Assembly (NCBI GenBank): GCA_036443405.1
Contig: JAZFYD010000238.1
Span: 1 to 34,551, forward strand
Direction: 5' to 3'
Origin: JAZFYD01 sp036443405
GTDB taxonomy: Bacteria; Planctomycetota; PLA2
Length of the DNA stretch: 34,551 bases
The translations under genes were made by a program, and so were the position numbers. This document shows, in pieces, positions 7,836-15,132 of this stretch. Position 1 is the first letter of the stretch. Each line of letters starts with the position of its first letter. Below the pieces are notes generated by a model. That model was not told the DNA's origin. It made no database searches and was given only the letters and a program-made list of their open reading frames with translations.

Positions 7836-10043
7836 GTGATCCGCTGGACGCACCTGCTCCTCCTTTTCGCGGCAGTTCTCGCGTTCGATCCCGTCTCGTT
7901 CGATGACCATGCCGTCAAGGCCCTGGTGATCGGCGTCGTCGCCGCGGGTTTGTTCTTTCTCTCCCCCGTCGCGAAGCCGCGGCTCGCGTGGACCGACGTC
8001 AGCCTCGCCGTCTGCGTGTTTGTCGCCGTGCGCGGCGCAATGCTCCTGCGCGGGCCGCTCCCCGCCGAATCGTGGCGCGCGTGGATCGTTCTCGGTGCCC
8101 TCGCCCTCGTCTTTCACATCGCAGCGGGCACGATTGAAAAGAGGTGGCTGCTCGATAAGGCTCCGAAGGCGCTCGCGCTGCTGGGTGGCTTGCTCGCGGC
8201 AATCGCGCTGGTGCAACTCGTGACAGGCGCGCGGCAGGCGTCCGCGACGTTCGCAATGCGCAACTTCGCCGGCGCGGGACTCGCGATGCTGCTCCCGTTC
8301 TTCGGCGCGTGGCGGCGCGGTCGGTTCCTCTTGCTGGCACTGGTCGCCGCGGGACTCCTGGCGACGCAGAGCCGTGGCGGCATCCTCGCGGGCGGGTGCG
8401 CGATGGCACTTTATGCGACGTGGAACCGGCCCCGGTGGCGTTGGCTCGCCCTGGCCGCCACGGCCGTGATCGTGATCGCGGCGGGGCTCTTTCTGAAAGA
8501 CTCCAACACCGTCAAGGTGCGCCTGACCTGGTACGACGCGGCGGTCACGATGGGCACGGAGGACCCGCTCCTCGGAAAGGGCGCCGGCGGATTCGCGCGC
8601 GAGTATCCCGCCCGCCGAACGCTGGAGGAGATCCAAATCTCCGGCGGACGGCGCGTGCATGCGACGCACAACGACTACCTCGAGTCCTTCGCCGAGGGTG
8701 GCCTGCTCGGAATCACGGCGCTGCTCTTTCTGGCGTTCGCCGCGTTGCGCGCGGCCCGGCGCCATCGCGCGGCGGCCGCAGCGACCCTCGCGTTTTTCAT
8801 ACACGCGCTGGTCGACCTGCCGCTTCACGATCCGTCGCTGCTCGCGTTGCTGTTTTTCGTGATGTTGCTCCCGGCCGAAGTCTGCTCCCGCGTATCGCTT
8901 CCACGCCTCGCGCCGATCGCCGTCGGCGGCGTGTTGGTCGTCGCGTGTTCTCCGCTACACGCTCACTGGCGCGCGTCGCGCGCGTTCGGGCGATATCTGG
9001 ACGACGGTGATCGGAACGAACTCGATGTCGCGCTCGGCTTCGAGAAGACCCACGCCGGCGCGTTGATGGCGCGCGGACAAAGAGACGACCTCGAACTCCT
9101 GCTCGAACAGCGCCCGCACGACCCGAACGTGCTGTACCAACTCGGCCGGTTCATCGAGGAGAGCGAGGGCAAGGATGCCGCGATCGCACACTACCGCCGT
9201 GTGGCCAAGGACTACCACCACGCGCTTTCCCGGATCCGCCTCGCGCAGCTCGCCGGCGACGACGATCCGTTGCAGGCGCTTTCGCTGCTGCGGACGGCGC
9301 GCGACATCAATCCGCGAGACCCCACTCCGGTGCTCCACCTCGCGCGCCTCAAACGAAAAAGCGGCCAACTCGCCGAAGCGCGCAAGCTGCTTGCAGAAGC
9401 CGCCAAACTGCTGAAAAAGGACGACCGGCCCGACAAACTCGATCCGCGGTTGATCCTCGAGGAGCGATTCGCGATCGTGCTCGCGTCGATGGGGGAATCC
9501 CATTGGTCCCGCACGGAGTTGCAATACGTCGTTCCGCGAATCGCGCCGTCGGTGGTTCGTCGCGAGATCACGGCCGCCCTCGAACGGGGCGCGCGGATCC
9601 GCGGGTCGATGAGCGCACCACGCCTCGAAATTCAACCCGGCGAGACGCCGCTGGAGTTCGCGGCGCGCCTCGATCGGGCCAAGGACAGCCATCGCGCGCA
9701 TGTGCTGGAGGCGACCCGGCCCGCCTTCACGACGGCGTACTACTTGGCGGCGGTACTGCTGGATTCCACGGCCGACGCGCCGCTGATGCGGGAGGCCGCA
9801 CGCGCGGCGCATGGGCTCGGCGAGCACCCATCCGGCCATCGTTGGCGTTCGATCGCGTCGTTTCTGCGTGGCCTGGAAGCGCTCGCGCGCGGCGACGAGG
9901 ACACGGCGAACCGACGCTTCGACAGCGCGCAAAAGGGATACGCGGAATGGGCGAACGACGGGTACGTCCACAACCTGATCCGATCGTTCCTGCACAAGCA
10001 CCCAGCGCAGCGCGAACTGTTGAAACGGTTTCAGGCGCGCTGA
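7836..10043 (+). CDS. O-antigen-ligase-like polytopic membrane protein with C-terminal TPR region
   Basis: 735 residues from the GTG at 7836, chosen because it follows the ftsY stop by seven bases and opens directly into a hydrophobic helix (WTHLLLLFAAVLAF). The first ~380 residues are about ten membrane helices. In the large external loop is HNDYLESFAEGGLLG (His near residue 278), the Wzy_C/WaaL-type signature of O-antigen ligases and polymerases, followed by 'HALVDLPLHDPSLLALLFFVML'. The second half is soluble and Ala/Leu-rich with TPR-like helical pairs ('DPNVLYQLGRFIEESEGKDAAIAHYRRV', split here only by eye). The role is probably polymerising or ligating a surface glycan to a carrier or protein, but no glycosyltransferase cluster is adjacent. 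A protein-glycosylating ligase is an alternative. Confidence 0.8.
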   Translation: MIRWTHLLLLFAAVLAFDPVSFDDHAVKALVIGVVAAGLFFLSPVAKPRLAWTDVSLAVCVFVAVRGAMLLRGPLPAESWRAWIVLGALALVFHIAAGTIEKRWLLDKAPKALALLGGLLAAIALVQLVTGARQASATFAMRNFAGAGLAMLLPFFGAWRRGRFLLLALVAAGLLATQSRGGILAGGCAMALYATWNRPRWRWLALAATAVIVIAAGLFLKDSNTVKVRLTWYDAAVTMGTEDPLLGKGAGGFAREYPARRTLEEIQISGGRRVHATHNDYLESFAEGGLLGITALLFLAFAALRAARRHRAAAAATLAFFIHALVDLPLHDPSLLALLFFVMLLPAEVCSRVSLPRLAPIAVGGVLVVACSPLHAHWRASRAFGRYLDDGDRNELDVALGFEKTHAGALMARGQRDDLELLLEQRPHDPNVLYQLGRFIEESEGKDAAIAHYRRVAKDYHHALSRIRLAQLAGDDDPLQALSLLRTARDINPRDPTPVLHLARLKRKSGQLAEARKLLAEAAKLLKKDDRPDKLDPRLILEERFAIVLASMGESHWSRTELQYVVPRIAPSVVRREITAALERGARIRGSMSAPRLEIQPGETPLEFAARLDRAKDSHRAHVLEATRPAFTTAYYLAAVLLDSTADAPLMREAARAAHGLGEHPSGHRWRSIASFLRGLEALARGDEDTANRRFDSAQKGYAEWANDGYVHNLIRSFLHKHPAQRELLKRFQAR

Positions 10044-10084
10044 CGGCGCTGGCGGTTTTTCGGCGCGGCCGCCCACCCGCGAAC

Positions 10085-10127
10085 CCTTGAACTTGCCCTT
10101 GTCCTTTGAACTTGGCCCTTTTCCTTT
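10085..10127 (+). repeat. Imperfect tandem repeat, unit about 18-20 bases
   Basis: Two degenerate copies sit side by side in the 147-base gap before hisS: CCTTGAACTTGCCCTTGT at 10085-10102 and CCTTTGAACTTGGCCCTTTT at 10103-10122, with the beginning of a third (CCTTTCC). The stretch is pyrimidine-rich and much lower in GC than the flanking DNA. Its role is unknown; no hairpin followed by a T-run is evident. Confidence 0.55.
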
Positions 10128-10177
10128 CCGGATCCCTCTGCCTCGGTATCGCCGGGTCGGACCGCGGGCCAGGCTGA

Positions 10178-10183
10178 TAGGAT
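10178..10183 (+). promoter_or_regulatory. Candidate -10 box TAGGAT of hisS
   Basis: TAGGAT ends seven bases before the hisS ATG, so the expected transcription start is the start codon itself or the base before it. There is no Shine-Dalgarno sequence and no clear -35. Confidence 0.4.
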
Positions 10184-10190
10184 TCCGCGC

Positions 10191-11393
10191 ATGAGCTTCA
10201 AGGCGCTCCCGGGTTTTCGCGACTTCTACCCGGCGGAGATGGCGATTCGCCGTCACGTCGAGGGAACGTGGCACGCGGCGGCGCGGGCGGCGGGGTTCGA
10301 AGAGATCGACGGGCCGCCGCTGGAGTCGTTGGATCTTCTGAAGGCGAAGTCAGGGGACGCGATCGTCGACGAGATCTACGCGTTCGTGGACAAAGGCGGG
10401 CGCGACGTCGGCCTTCGTCCGGAGCTGACGCCCACCCTCGGCCGCATGGTCGCAAGCCGCGCGGCGGCGCTCAAGAAACCGACGAAGTGGTACTCCGTGC
10501 CGCAGCTGTTTCGCTACCAGCGCCAACAACGCGGACGGCTGCGCGAGCACATCCAGTGGAACGTCGACGTCATCGGCTCGGCGGAAGTGGCGGCCGAAGC
10601 GGAAGTCGTCGCGGTGGCGATCGACGCTCTGTCTCGTCTCGGCCTCACGCACGAGGACATCTACGTGCGCGCGTTCGACCGGCAGGCGGCGGAGAGCGCG
10701 CTCGACAACTTGGGAATAGAGAACAAGACGGGCGCGCTTCAGCTCATCGATCGCGGCAAGCTGGACACCGATGCGGCCGACGAGGTTCTTGGCGCGAAAC
10801 CGGCGGCCGCGCTGCGGGAGTGGTTCCACGCCGACTACACGCCGGAAGGTTCGTTTGCGGAATTCCTGGAAGCGTGTAACTCCTACGGGCTCTCTGAGTA
10901 TGTGACCGTCGACAAGAGCATCGTGCGCGGCCTCGCGTATTACACCGGCACGGTGTTCGAGATATTCGACCGGGGCCACAAGCTGCGCGCGGTCGCGGGC
11001 GGCGGCCGCTACGACACGCTCGTCGAGACCCTTGGCGGCCCCCCCACACCCGCGCTGGGATTTGGCATGGGCGATGTGGTGATCGCCGAGCTTCTGAAGG
11101 ATCTCGGACGCCTGCCGGATCACCCGCCGCGCATCAATACGTTCGTCGTGCCGATCGGCGACGAGATGCTCGGCGCCGCGCGAGAGGTCGTGCGCCGTTT
11201 GCGCGACGCGGGCGATCGCGCCGAGGCGCCGTATGTCGCGATGAAACTCAACAAGGCGTTCAAGACCGCCGAGCAATCGGGCGCGTCGCGCGTCGTGCTT
11301 GTCGGCCCCGACGAGTGGGCCGAGCACAAGGTGCAGGTCAAAGTGCTCGAAAGCGGCCATCAGGAATCGGTCTCGCTCGACAAGCTATCCTGA
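10191..11393 (+). CDS. hisS: Histidine--tRNA ligase
   Basis: 400-residue class II aminoacyl-tRNA synthetase, charging tRNA-His. Visible landmarks are LPGFRDFYP at the N-terminus, LRPELTPTLGRM with the TPxxxR-type substrate loop, motif 2 FRYQRQQRGRLREHIQWNVDVIG, the histidine-specific GLAYYTGTVFEIF and GGRYDTL, and motif 3 in LGFGMGDVVI. The C-terminal ~90 residues (from 'RINTFVVPIGDEMLGAA') form the anticodon-binding domain. The length is slightly below E. coli HisRS (424). It could in principle be a HisZ-type regulatory paralogue, but conservation of motif 2 and the histidine motifs and the lack of his biosynthesis genes nearby favour a true synthetase. It stands as its own unit, with a 35-base gap before the next gene. 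Confidence 0.95.
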   Translation: MSFKALPGFRDFYPAEMAIRRHVEGTWHAAARAAGFEEIDGPPLESLDLLKAKSGDAIVDEIYAFVDKGGRDVGLRPELTPTLGRMVASRAAALKKPTKWYSVPQLFRYQRQQRGRLREHIQWNVDVIGSAEVAAEAEVVAVAIDALSRLGLTHEDIYVRAFDRQAAESALDNLGIENKTGALQLIDRGKLDTDAADEVLGAKPAAALREWFHADYTPEGSFAEFLEACNSYGLSEYVTVDKSIVRGLAYYTGTVFEIFDRGHKLRAVAGGGRYDTLVETLGGPPTPALGFGMGDVVIAELLKDLGRLPDHPPRINTFVVPIGDEMLGAAREVVRRLRDAGDRAEAPYVAMKLNKAFKTAEQSGASRVVLVGPDEWAEHKVQVKVLESGHQESVSLDKLS

Positions 11394-11416
11394 CCAGCCG
11401 CGCGGTCAGAGCGTGC

Positions 11417-11422
11417 TATGGT
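11417..11422 (+). promoter_or_regulatory. Candidate -10 box TATGGT of the first zinc-ribbon gene
   Basis: TATGGT ends six bases before the GTG at 11429, predicting a leaderless mRNA. The paralogous next gene has TATGTT in almost the same place relative to its own GTG. Confidence 0.45.
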
Positions 11423-11428
11423 TCGCGC

Positions 11429-12241
11429 GTGTTCATTCTGGGAACGAAGATCAAGCGCAAGCTGCTCGGACGTGTAGCGGATTTCTGCCCAATCTGCCGA
11501 AAGTACCGCGCGCACACGCTGACGCGTGTCAGCGAGGTGAACCACATCTACTGCGTCTCTCTCGGCAAAGGGTCGTTGCTGGACCTCGAAACCAAGTGCG
11601 AGGTATGTCACTTTCGCGGACCGGCGGATCTTCAGGAAGACGAATACAAAGCGGTGTCCCAAAACACGGTCGGCGGCGTCGAGGAGCTAATCGATGAAAC
11701 GAACCCGGACCTCGACAAGACCTATGCTCCGCGAATCGCGCTGGAGCGTCGCATCGCGGCCGGTAACCTGGGCAAAGAGGAGCGAATCGACGAGCTGCGT
11801 CGGCCGTTTTTCTTGCTAGACCCGCTCGTCGAGGAAAACCGCAGGGATCCGGAATGGAGCCCGGGCGGGCAGATCGCGCTGAAGATCATGCTCGGCATGC
11901 TCGTTGTGTTCCTGATCATGGGGTTCGCGAATGTGGACGTCGAGCCGGAGGCACACGACTGGGTGCTTGGGTCGTTCGCACTCGCGTTCGTGCTCAGCCT
12001 CGGCGTGACGTTCTATTTCTTCCTCGTGCGCTCTCTGTGGTTCATGAAGCACCGTTTGCGGCGACAGCTGATGAGAGCGCTTGCGCCGCTGCAACCCACC
12101 ATCGATGAGTTGGTCGATACCCTCGACTTCTGCAGACGGGAGGGCCTGCGCATCGGCAAGACAATCAAGGCGCCGAAGCTGTACGGTCTACTGCAGGAAG
12201 CGCGGATGCTTGCACCGCTGCATACGTCGGAGGCAAGTTGA
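11429..12241 (+). CDS. Zinc-ribbon membrane protein, paralogue 1
   Basis: 270 residues from GTG 11429. This start is fixed by the paralogue downstream, since both begin F-I-[LV]-x-G-T-K-I-K-R-K. The N-terminal domain has C20-x2-C23 and C57-x2-C60 around 'FCPICRKYRAH' and 'TKCEVCHF', a four-Cys zinc ribbon resembling the zinc_ribbon_15-type domain. A charged helical region follows (about 65-140), then two membrane helices (about 148-168 and 178-200), then a cytoplasmic-looking tail with 'LAPLQPTIDELVDTLDFCRREGLRIGKTIKAPKLYGLLQEARMLAPL' divided into short helices. The function is unknown. The preceding hisS ends 35 bases upstream, but this gene has its own candidate promoter. Confidence 0.85.
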   Translation: MFILGTKIKRKLLGRVADFCPICRKYRAHTLTRVSEVNHIYCVSLGKGSLLDLETKCEVCHFRGPADLQEDEYKAVSQNTVGGVEELIDETNPDLDKTYAPRIALERRIAAGNLGKEERIDELRRPFFLLDPLVEENRRDPEWSPGGQIALKIMLGMLVVFLIMGFANVDVEPEAHDWVLGSFALAFVLSLGVTFYFFLVRSLWFMKHRLRRQLMRALAPLQPTIDELVDTLDFCRREGLRIGKTIKAPKLYGLLQEARMLAPLHTSEAS

Positions 12242-12256
12242 GGGATCCGCGCGTGT

Positions 12257-12262
12257 TATGTT
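12257..12262 (+). promoter_or_regulatory. Candidate -10 box TATGTT of the second zinc-ribbon gene
   Basis: TATGTT ends seven bases before the GTG at 12270. It contains an in-frame ATG (12258) that would add M-F-S-R, but the paralogue and the -10 position favour GTG as the start. Confidence 0.45.
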
Positions 12263-12269
12263 TTCTCGC

Positions 12270-13085
12270 GTGTTCATCGTTTGGGGTACGAAGATCAAGC
12301 GCAAGCGGCTCGGACGCGTCGCCGAGTTCTGTCCGATCTGCCGCAAAGCGCGCGCGCATGTCATCAGGCGCATCGGCGAAGCGAGCCACGTGTACTACGT
12401 GTCATTCGGCCAGGGATCGTTGGTCGGCCACGAAACGGAATGCGAAACGTGCCACCTGCGCGACGGCGCCGAGATCCGGGATTACGCCCAGGTCTCGCAG
12501 AACCCGCTCAGCGACGTCGATGAGCTGATCTCCGAGACCTATCCGAACTTCCGCGAGTCCTACTCGGACCGTTTCGCGATCGAGGCGAAGATCGCCGCGG
12601 GGACCTTGGCCGGCGAGGACCGCACCGAAGCGCTGCGCGAGCCGTTTTTCATGCTCGAGCCGATGATCGAGCGCAACCGCGCCGAACCGGAGTCGAGCCC
12701 GATGGGCAAGAAGGTCGGATACTTCACGCTGTTCACGGGGTTGGCATTCGTGCTCGCGGTCGTGCTCGCGGCGCGCGCGGATCAAGGTCTAACGCCAGTG
12801 ATGAAAAACGTGCTCGCCGCACTCCTCGTGCTGCTGGGCGCGGGCATGCTGGCGACGTTCTACTTCCTTGCGGCCCGCCACCCGTGGTTCATGAAGAACC
12901 GCATCCGGCCGCAACTCCTCAGCGCGCTGACGCCGCTTCAGCCCACGGAGGAAGAACTCACGGAGACGCTGGCGTTCTGCAAGCAGTCCGGCCTGCGCAT
13001 CGGCAAGAAGATCAAAGCGCTGAAGCTCCACGCGTGGCTGCAGGAACGGCAAATGCTCGCGCCGCTGCAAACTCGCGACGTGTGA
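12270..13085 (+). CDS. Zinc-ribbon membrane protein, paralogue 2
   Basis: 271 residues, a tandem duplicate of the preceding gene with the same architecture. The zinc ribbon is C21-x2-C24 and C58-x2-C61 ('FCPICRKARAH', 'TECETCHL'), followed by a charged linker, two membrane helices (about 150-200) and the conserved C-terminal tail (PLQPTEEEL, 'FCKQSGLRIGKKIKALKL', 'ERQMLAPLQ'). The zinc ribbon and the tail are most alike between the two copies, while the membrane helices have diverged, which suggests the soluble ends carry the conserved role. It ends seven bases before the convergent stop of the EboE-like gene. No known function is assigned. Confidence 0.85.
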   Translation: MFIVWGTKIKRKRLGRVAEFCPICRKARAHVIRRIGEASHVYYVSFGQGSLVGHETECETCHLRDGAEIRDYAQVSQNPLSDVDELISETYPNFRESYSDRFAIEAKIAAGTLAGEDRTEALREPFFMLEPMIERNRAEPESSPMGKKVGYFTLFTGLAFVLAVVLAARADQGLTPVMKNVLAALLVLLGAGMLATFYFLAARHPWFMKNRIRPQLLSALTPLQPTEEELTETLAFCKQSGLRIGKKIKALKLHAWLQERQMLAPLQTRDV

Positions 13086-13092
13086 CGGGCGA

Positions 13093-14229
13093 CTAGGGCG
13101 CCGCCACGTAGCCTTCCGACGCCGCGGCTTCGAGCACGCACTTGTACTCCGCTTCGAGAGAATCGAGCAGCTCACCTTCGCGCAGCGGCAGCACGTCCCA
13201 CGTGTACGTCTCGATCTCGTAGCAATCCGTGGCGTTGCGGCGCAGCCCCTCCGCCAACCCGTCGAGCATCTGCTGACGCGTTGTCGCGACGCCACCGACT
13301 TCGGTCTTGTGCACCGGCACGTGGAAGTGGCAGCGCACCGGGCCCTCGATCTTCGGCCCGGGCAGGTCCACGCGCGCCTCGCCGCTTTGCGCTACGACCT
13401 GATGCAAATAGCGCGGCTCCACAAACGGCTGCAGTTCATCCGTGGACGGCGCCTCGAGCGCGGATGAAAGCTGGATCTTGGTGACCGGGATCTCTGCTTC
13501 CTTGTAGAGCTCGTAGACCGCGGCCAACTCCTCCCAGCGCACCGCGTGATGACAGGTATCCACGCACACGCCGAGATAACTCTTCACCAACACCTCGGCC
13601 CCGGGGCCGAAGCGCGCGCGCGCCGCGGGCATGAACTGGCTCGTCCAGAACTCCGCTGTTTCCCGCGCCGTTTCGAGCAGGCAAAACGGCTCCGGTTCGA
13701 GGCCGACACGCACACGCACGCCGGACTTCCGCTCGACGGCAGACAACGGATTCACGAGATCGAGCAGCCGGCCGATCGACGCATTGATGGAGCTGCCCCA
13801 CCCCTTGAACGAGAGCGGCACCGTCGAGAGCGACACACGCTTGCGCCGAGCGTTCATCGCGGCGAGAACGACCGCGCAGCGCAGGGTGTACGTCGCGCGT
13901 TTGCCGTCGGACCAGTCCGGGCGGTAGACGTCTTCCTTCACGGACTCTGCGTGGAAGTCGCCAAAGGGAAACGCATTGCACGTGACCGCTTCGAGCCCTT
14001 CGGCATCGAGCAGGGTCTTGAGCTCCCCCGCGCGCGACTCGCTCTCCTCCGCGGCCTGCCGCGCAAGCCGCAGCCCCACCGCCATCGGCCCGGTCACACC
14101 AAGGCGCTTCTTGAGCGGCACGACGAACTCGCGCAGCGAGGAGAGCACGTCGTCCAACCCCTCACCGGGGTGCACGTTCATGGAGTAACAAAGCGAAATC
14201 CGGCGATTTTCGGGGCCGACGAGCCACAT
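13093..14229 (-). CDS. EboE-like TIM-barrel protein (xylose isomerase/AP-endonuclease-2 fold)
   Basis: 378 residues. The opening strand 'RRISLCYSMNVHPGEGLDDVL', the 'NAFPFGDFHAESVKEDVYRPDW' segment, 'STVPLSFKGWG', 'VGLEPEPFCLLE' and 'GVCVDTCHHAVRWEE' match the pattern I know for metabolite-traffic protein EboE, a sugar-phosphate isomerase/epimerase-like family. The Asp and His residues in VDTCHH fit metal-binding positions of that fold. In bacteria ebo genes usually come as a cluster (eboABCDEF) linked to export of a secondary-metabolite precursor to the periplasm; none of the partners is visible here. ATG 14229 follows a TAGAAT box by seven bases. The family call is fairly secure from several motifs; the substrate is unknown. 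A general sugar isomerase role is the alternative. Confidence 0.72.
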   Translation of the reverse strand: MWLVGPENRRISLCYSMNVHPGEGLDDVLSSLREFVVPLKKRLGVTGPMAVGLRLARQAAEESESRAGELKTLLDAEGLEAVTCNAFPFGDFHAESVKEDVYRPDWSDGKRATYTLRCAVVLAAMNARRKRVSLSTVPLSFKGWGSSINASIGRLLDLVNPLSAVERKSGVRVRVGLEPEPFCLLETARETAEFWTSQFMPAARARFGPGAEVLVKSYLGVCVDTCHHAVRWEELAAVYELYKEAEIPVTKIQLSSALEAPSTDELQPFVEPRYLHQVVAQSGEARVDLPGPKIEGPVRCHFHVPVHKTEVGGVATTRQQMLDGLAEGLRRNATDCYEIETYTWDVLPLREGELLDSLEAEYKCVLEAAASEGYVAAP

Positions 14230-14236
14230 GCGGGAG

Positions 14237-14242
14237 ATTCTA
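14237..14242 (-). promoter_or_regulatory. -10 box TAGAAT of the EboE-like gene
   Basis: Read on the minus strand, TAGAAT ends seven bases before the ATG at 14229, predicting a leaderless mRNA. A GC-rich hairpin (14247-14263) lies directly upstream where the -35 spacer would be. Confidence 0.5.
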
Positions 14243-14246
14243 GTCA

Positions 14247-14263
14247 GCGATCCGAAGGATCGC
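14247..14263. repeat. Perfect inverted repeat, 7-base arms
   Basis: GCGATCC-GAA-GGATCGC. It sits immediately upstream of the minus-strand TAGAAT box. On the plus strand it would exactly fill a 17-base spacer between TAGTCA (14241-14246) and TAAAGC (14264-14269), a weak candidate promoter for the small RNA region. It may be an operator or a short terminator without a T-run. Confidence 0.55.
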
Positions 14264-14275
14264 TAAAGCGGGCGC

Positions 14276-14375
14276 ACCCGAATTCCGAAAAGACCTCTGG
14301 ACAGGGCTCTTGCCCTGAGGACAAGGGACAGAGTTGGGGGCGCGGACGAGCCGGGCGGCTTTCCGCGCTTTTTTT
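14276..14375 (+). ncRNA. Candidate small structured RNA, about 100 nt
   Basis: There is no plus-strand gene here; both neighbours are on the minus strand, yet the stretch ends in a plus-strand intrinsic terminator. Upstream of it is a two-tier hairpin: outer arms CTCTG (14295-14299) and CAGAG (14329-14333), inner CAGGGC-TCTT-GCCCTG (14302-14317). An alternative CTTG/CAAG pairing (14309-14312 with 14322-14325) excludes the inner hairpin. The 5' end is only a guess from a weak -35/-10 pair at 14241-14269. It matches no RNA family I recognise. An accidental GC-rich fold is the alternative. Confidence 0.3.
14340..14375 (+). terminator. Intrinsic terminator on the plus strand
   Basis: The stem is GCGCGG (14340-14345) with CCGCGC (14363-14368), with a smaller GCC/GGC pairing inside the loop (14350-14359), followed at once by seven T (14369-14375). 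It is the clearest rho-independent terminator in the window. It points rightward although both adjoining genes are read leftward, so it must end some other transcript. Confidence 0.6.
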
Positions 14376-14630
14376 GTGCCCGCACCCGAGCGAGCGAACA
14401 CCCGCGATCGGTGCCTGGTAAGCGGAAGGGATCGAGGCAAGTGAGCCCGAACGCGCGATAGCCGGAAAACGATCCAGCGAATCGTTTTCCGGTGTGACCG
14501 AGTTCCCAACATCGCGTAGCACGGACACAGGAGAATCGAAACTGCGCACGCCGCGCCACCTGGCACCTTGCGCAACAAGAGACGTACGACGTCCAGTTGG
14601 ACGAACTTCCGGGACCGGTGGGACGGACGT
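14376..14630. other. Intergenic region without a supported gene
   Basis: All three minus-strand frames happen to lack stops over most of this stretch, but none gives a plausible protein: composition is Arg/Ser/Pro-rich, with no start signal and no domain. A strong hairpin (14462-14492) and a smaller one, CGTCC-AGTT-GGACG (14590-14603), are the only structures I can support. Both are downstream of the minus-strand kor operon and may serve as its 3' end. Confidence 0.6.
14462..14492. terminator. Long perfect stem-loop, probable 3' end of the kor operon
   Basis: CCGGAAAACGAT (14462-14473), a seven-base loop, then ATCGTTTTCCGG (14481-14492): twelve uninterrupted base pairs. It lies about 140 bases past the stop of the CBS-domain gene on its strand. 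The TTTT is inside the arm rather than after it, so it may be an RNA-stabilising or processing hairpin rather than a true terminator. Confidence 0.4.
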
Positions 14631-15131
14631 TTAACCCCCGTACTGATCCGGCGGCTGCTCCCGCACCGAATTCGGCGGCTGATTCAGGGCTTCGCGGGGG
14701 AAGAACCCCACCAGGTACCGCACGGCTTCGGCTTGGGTCACCACGCCCGCGGGTTCGCCGGACTCATCGACCAGGGGCAGATTCCGGTACTTGCCGGCCA
14801 CCATCTTGTGCAGCGCGGTGCCGATCGTGTCATCCATGCGCATGCACTCCGGATCCGCGGTCATCACTTCCTTGACCGCCTTGCCGGCGCACTCTTTCAT
14901 CAGCAGATCGCGCTCCGTGAAGATGCCGACGAGCTTCTTGTCGTCGACGACGATCGCACAGCCGTTTTTTTCTTCGCGCATCTTGGCCGCGACGACCTCG
15001 ACCGGATCGCCGGGATTCACCTGGAGGGCGGCGCGCGGTCGCAGAACGCGCACCGGGTCGGCGAGCAGCGCGGAGTCGAGGACCGACTCCTCATAACGGC
15101 GGTCCTCTTCGTGGCTCTCGCTCAGACTCAT
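14631..15131 (-). CDS. CBS-domain pair protein
   Basis: 166 residues with two CBS motifs. The first runs from about residue 28 to 82 ('VNPGDPVEVVAAKMREEKNGCAIVVDDKKLVGIFTERDLL') and the second from about 84 to 145 ('DDTIGTALHKMVAGKYRNLPLVDESGEPAGVVTQAEAVRYL'). Stand-alone CBS pairs usually bind adenine nucleotides or S-adenosylmethionine and report energy status to a partner. The start lies one base after the korB stop (TGA-G-ATG), so it is the third gene of the ferredoxin oxidoreductase operon. A regulatory or energy-sensing role for that enzyme is a reasonable inference, not shown. The C-terminal ~20 residues are Pro/Gln/Asn-rich and probably disordered. Confidence 0.88.
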   Translation of the reverse strand: MSLSESHEEDRRYEESVLDSALLADPVRVLRPRAALQVNPGDPVEVVAAKMREEKNGCAIVVDDKKLVGIFTERDLLMKECAGKAVKEVMTADPECMRMDDTIGTALHKMVAGKYRNLPLVDESGEPAGVVTQAEAVRYLVGFFPREALNQPPNSVREQPPDQYGG

Positions 15132-15132
15132 C

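Noticed and set aside
8955..10274. A 439-residue minus-strand frame opposite the TPR region and the hisS start
   Set aside because: Arg-rich antisense frame crossing a clear intergenic repeat; no domain.
14561..14576. TGGCACCTTGCG as a sigma-54 promoter
   Set aside because: TGGCAC and TTGC are one base apart instead of five; not a -24/-12 element.
14240..14578. Three overlapping minus-strand frames of about 100 residues in the gap after the CBS gene
   Set aside because: All three phases are open at once, composition is Arg/Ser/Pro-rich, and the region is better explained by hairpins and a terminator.
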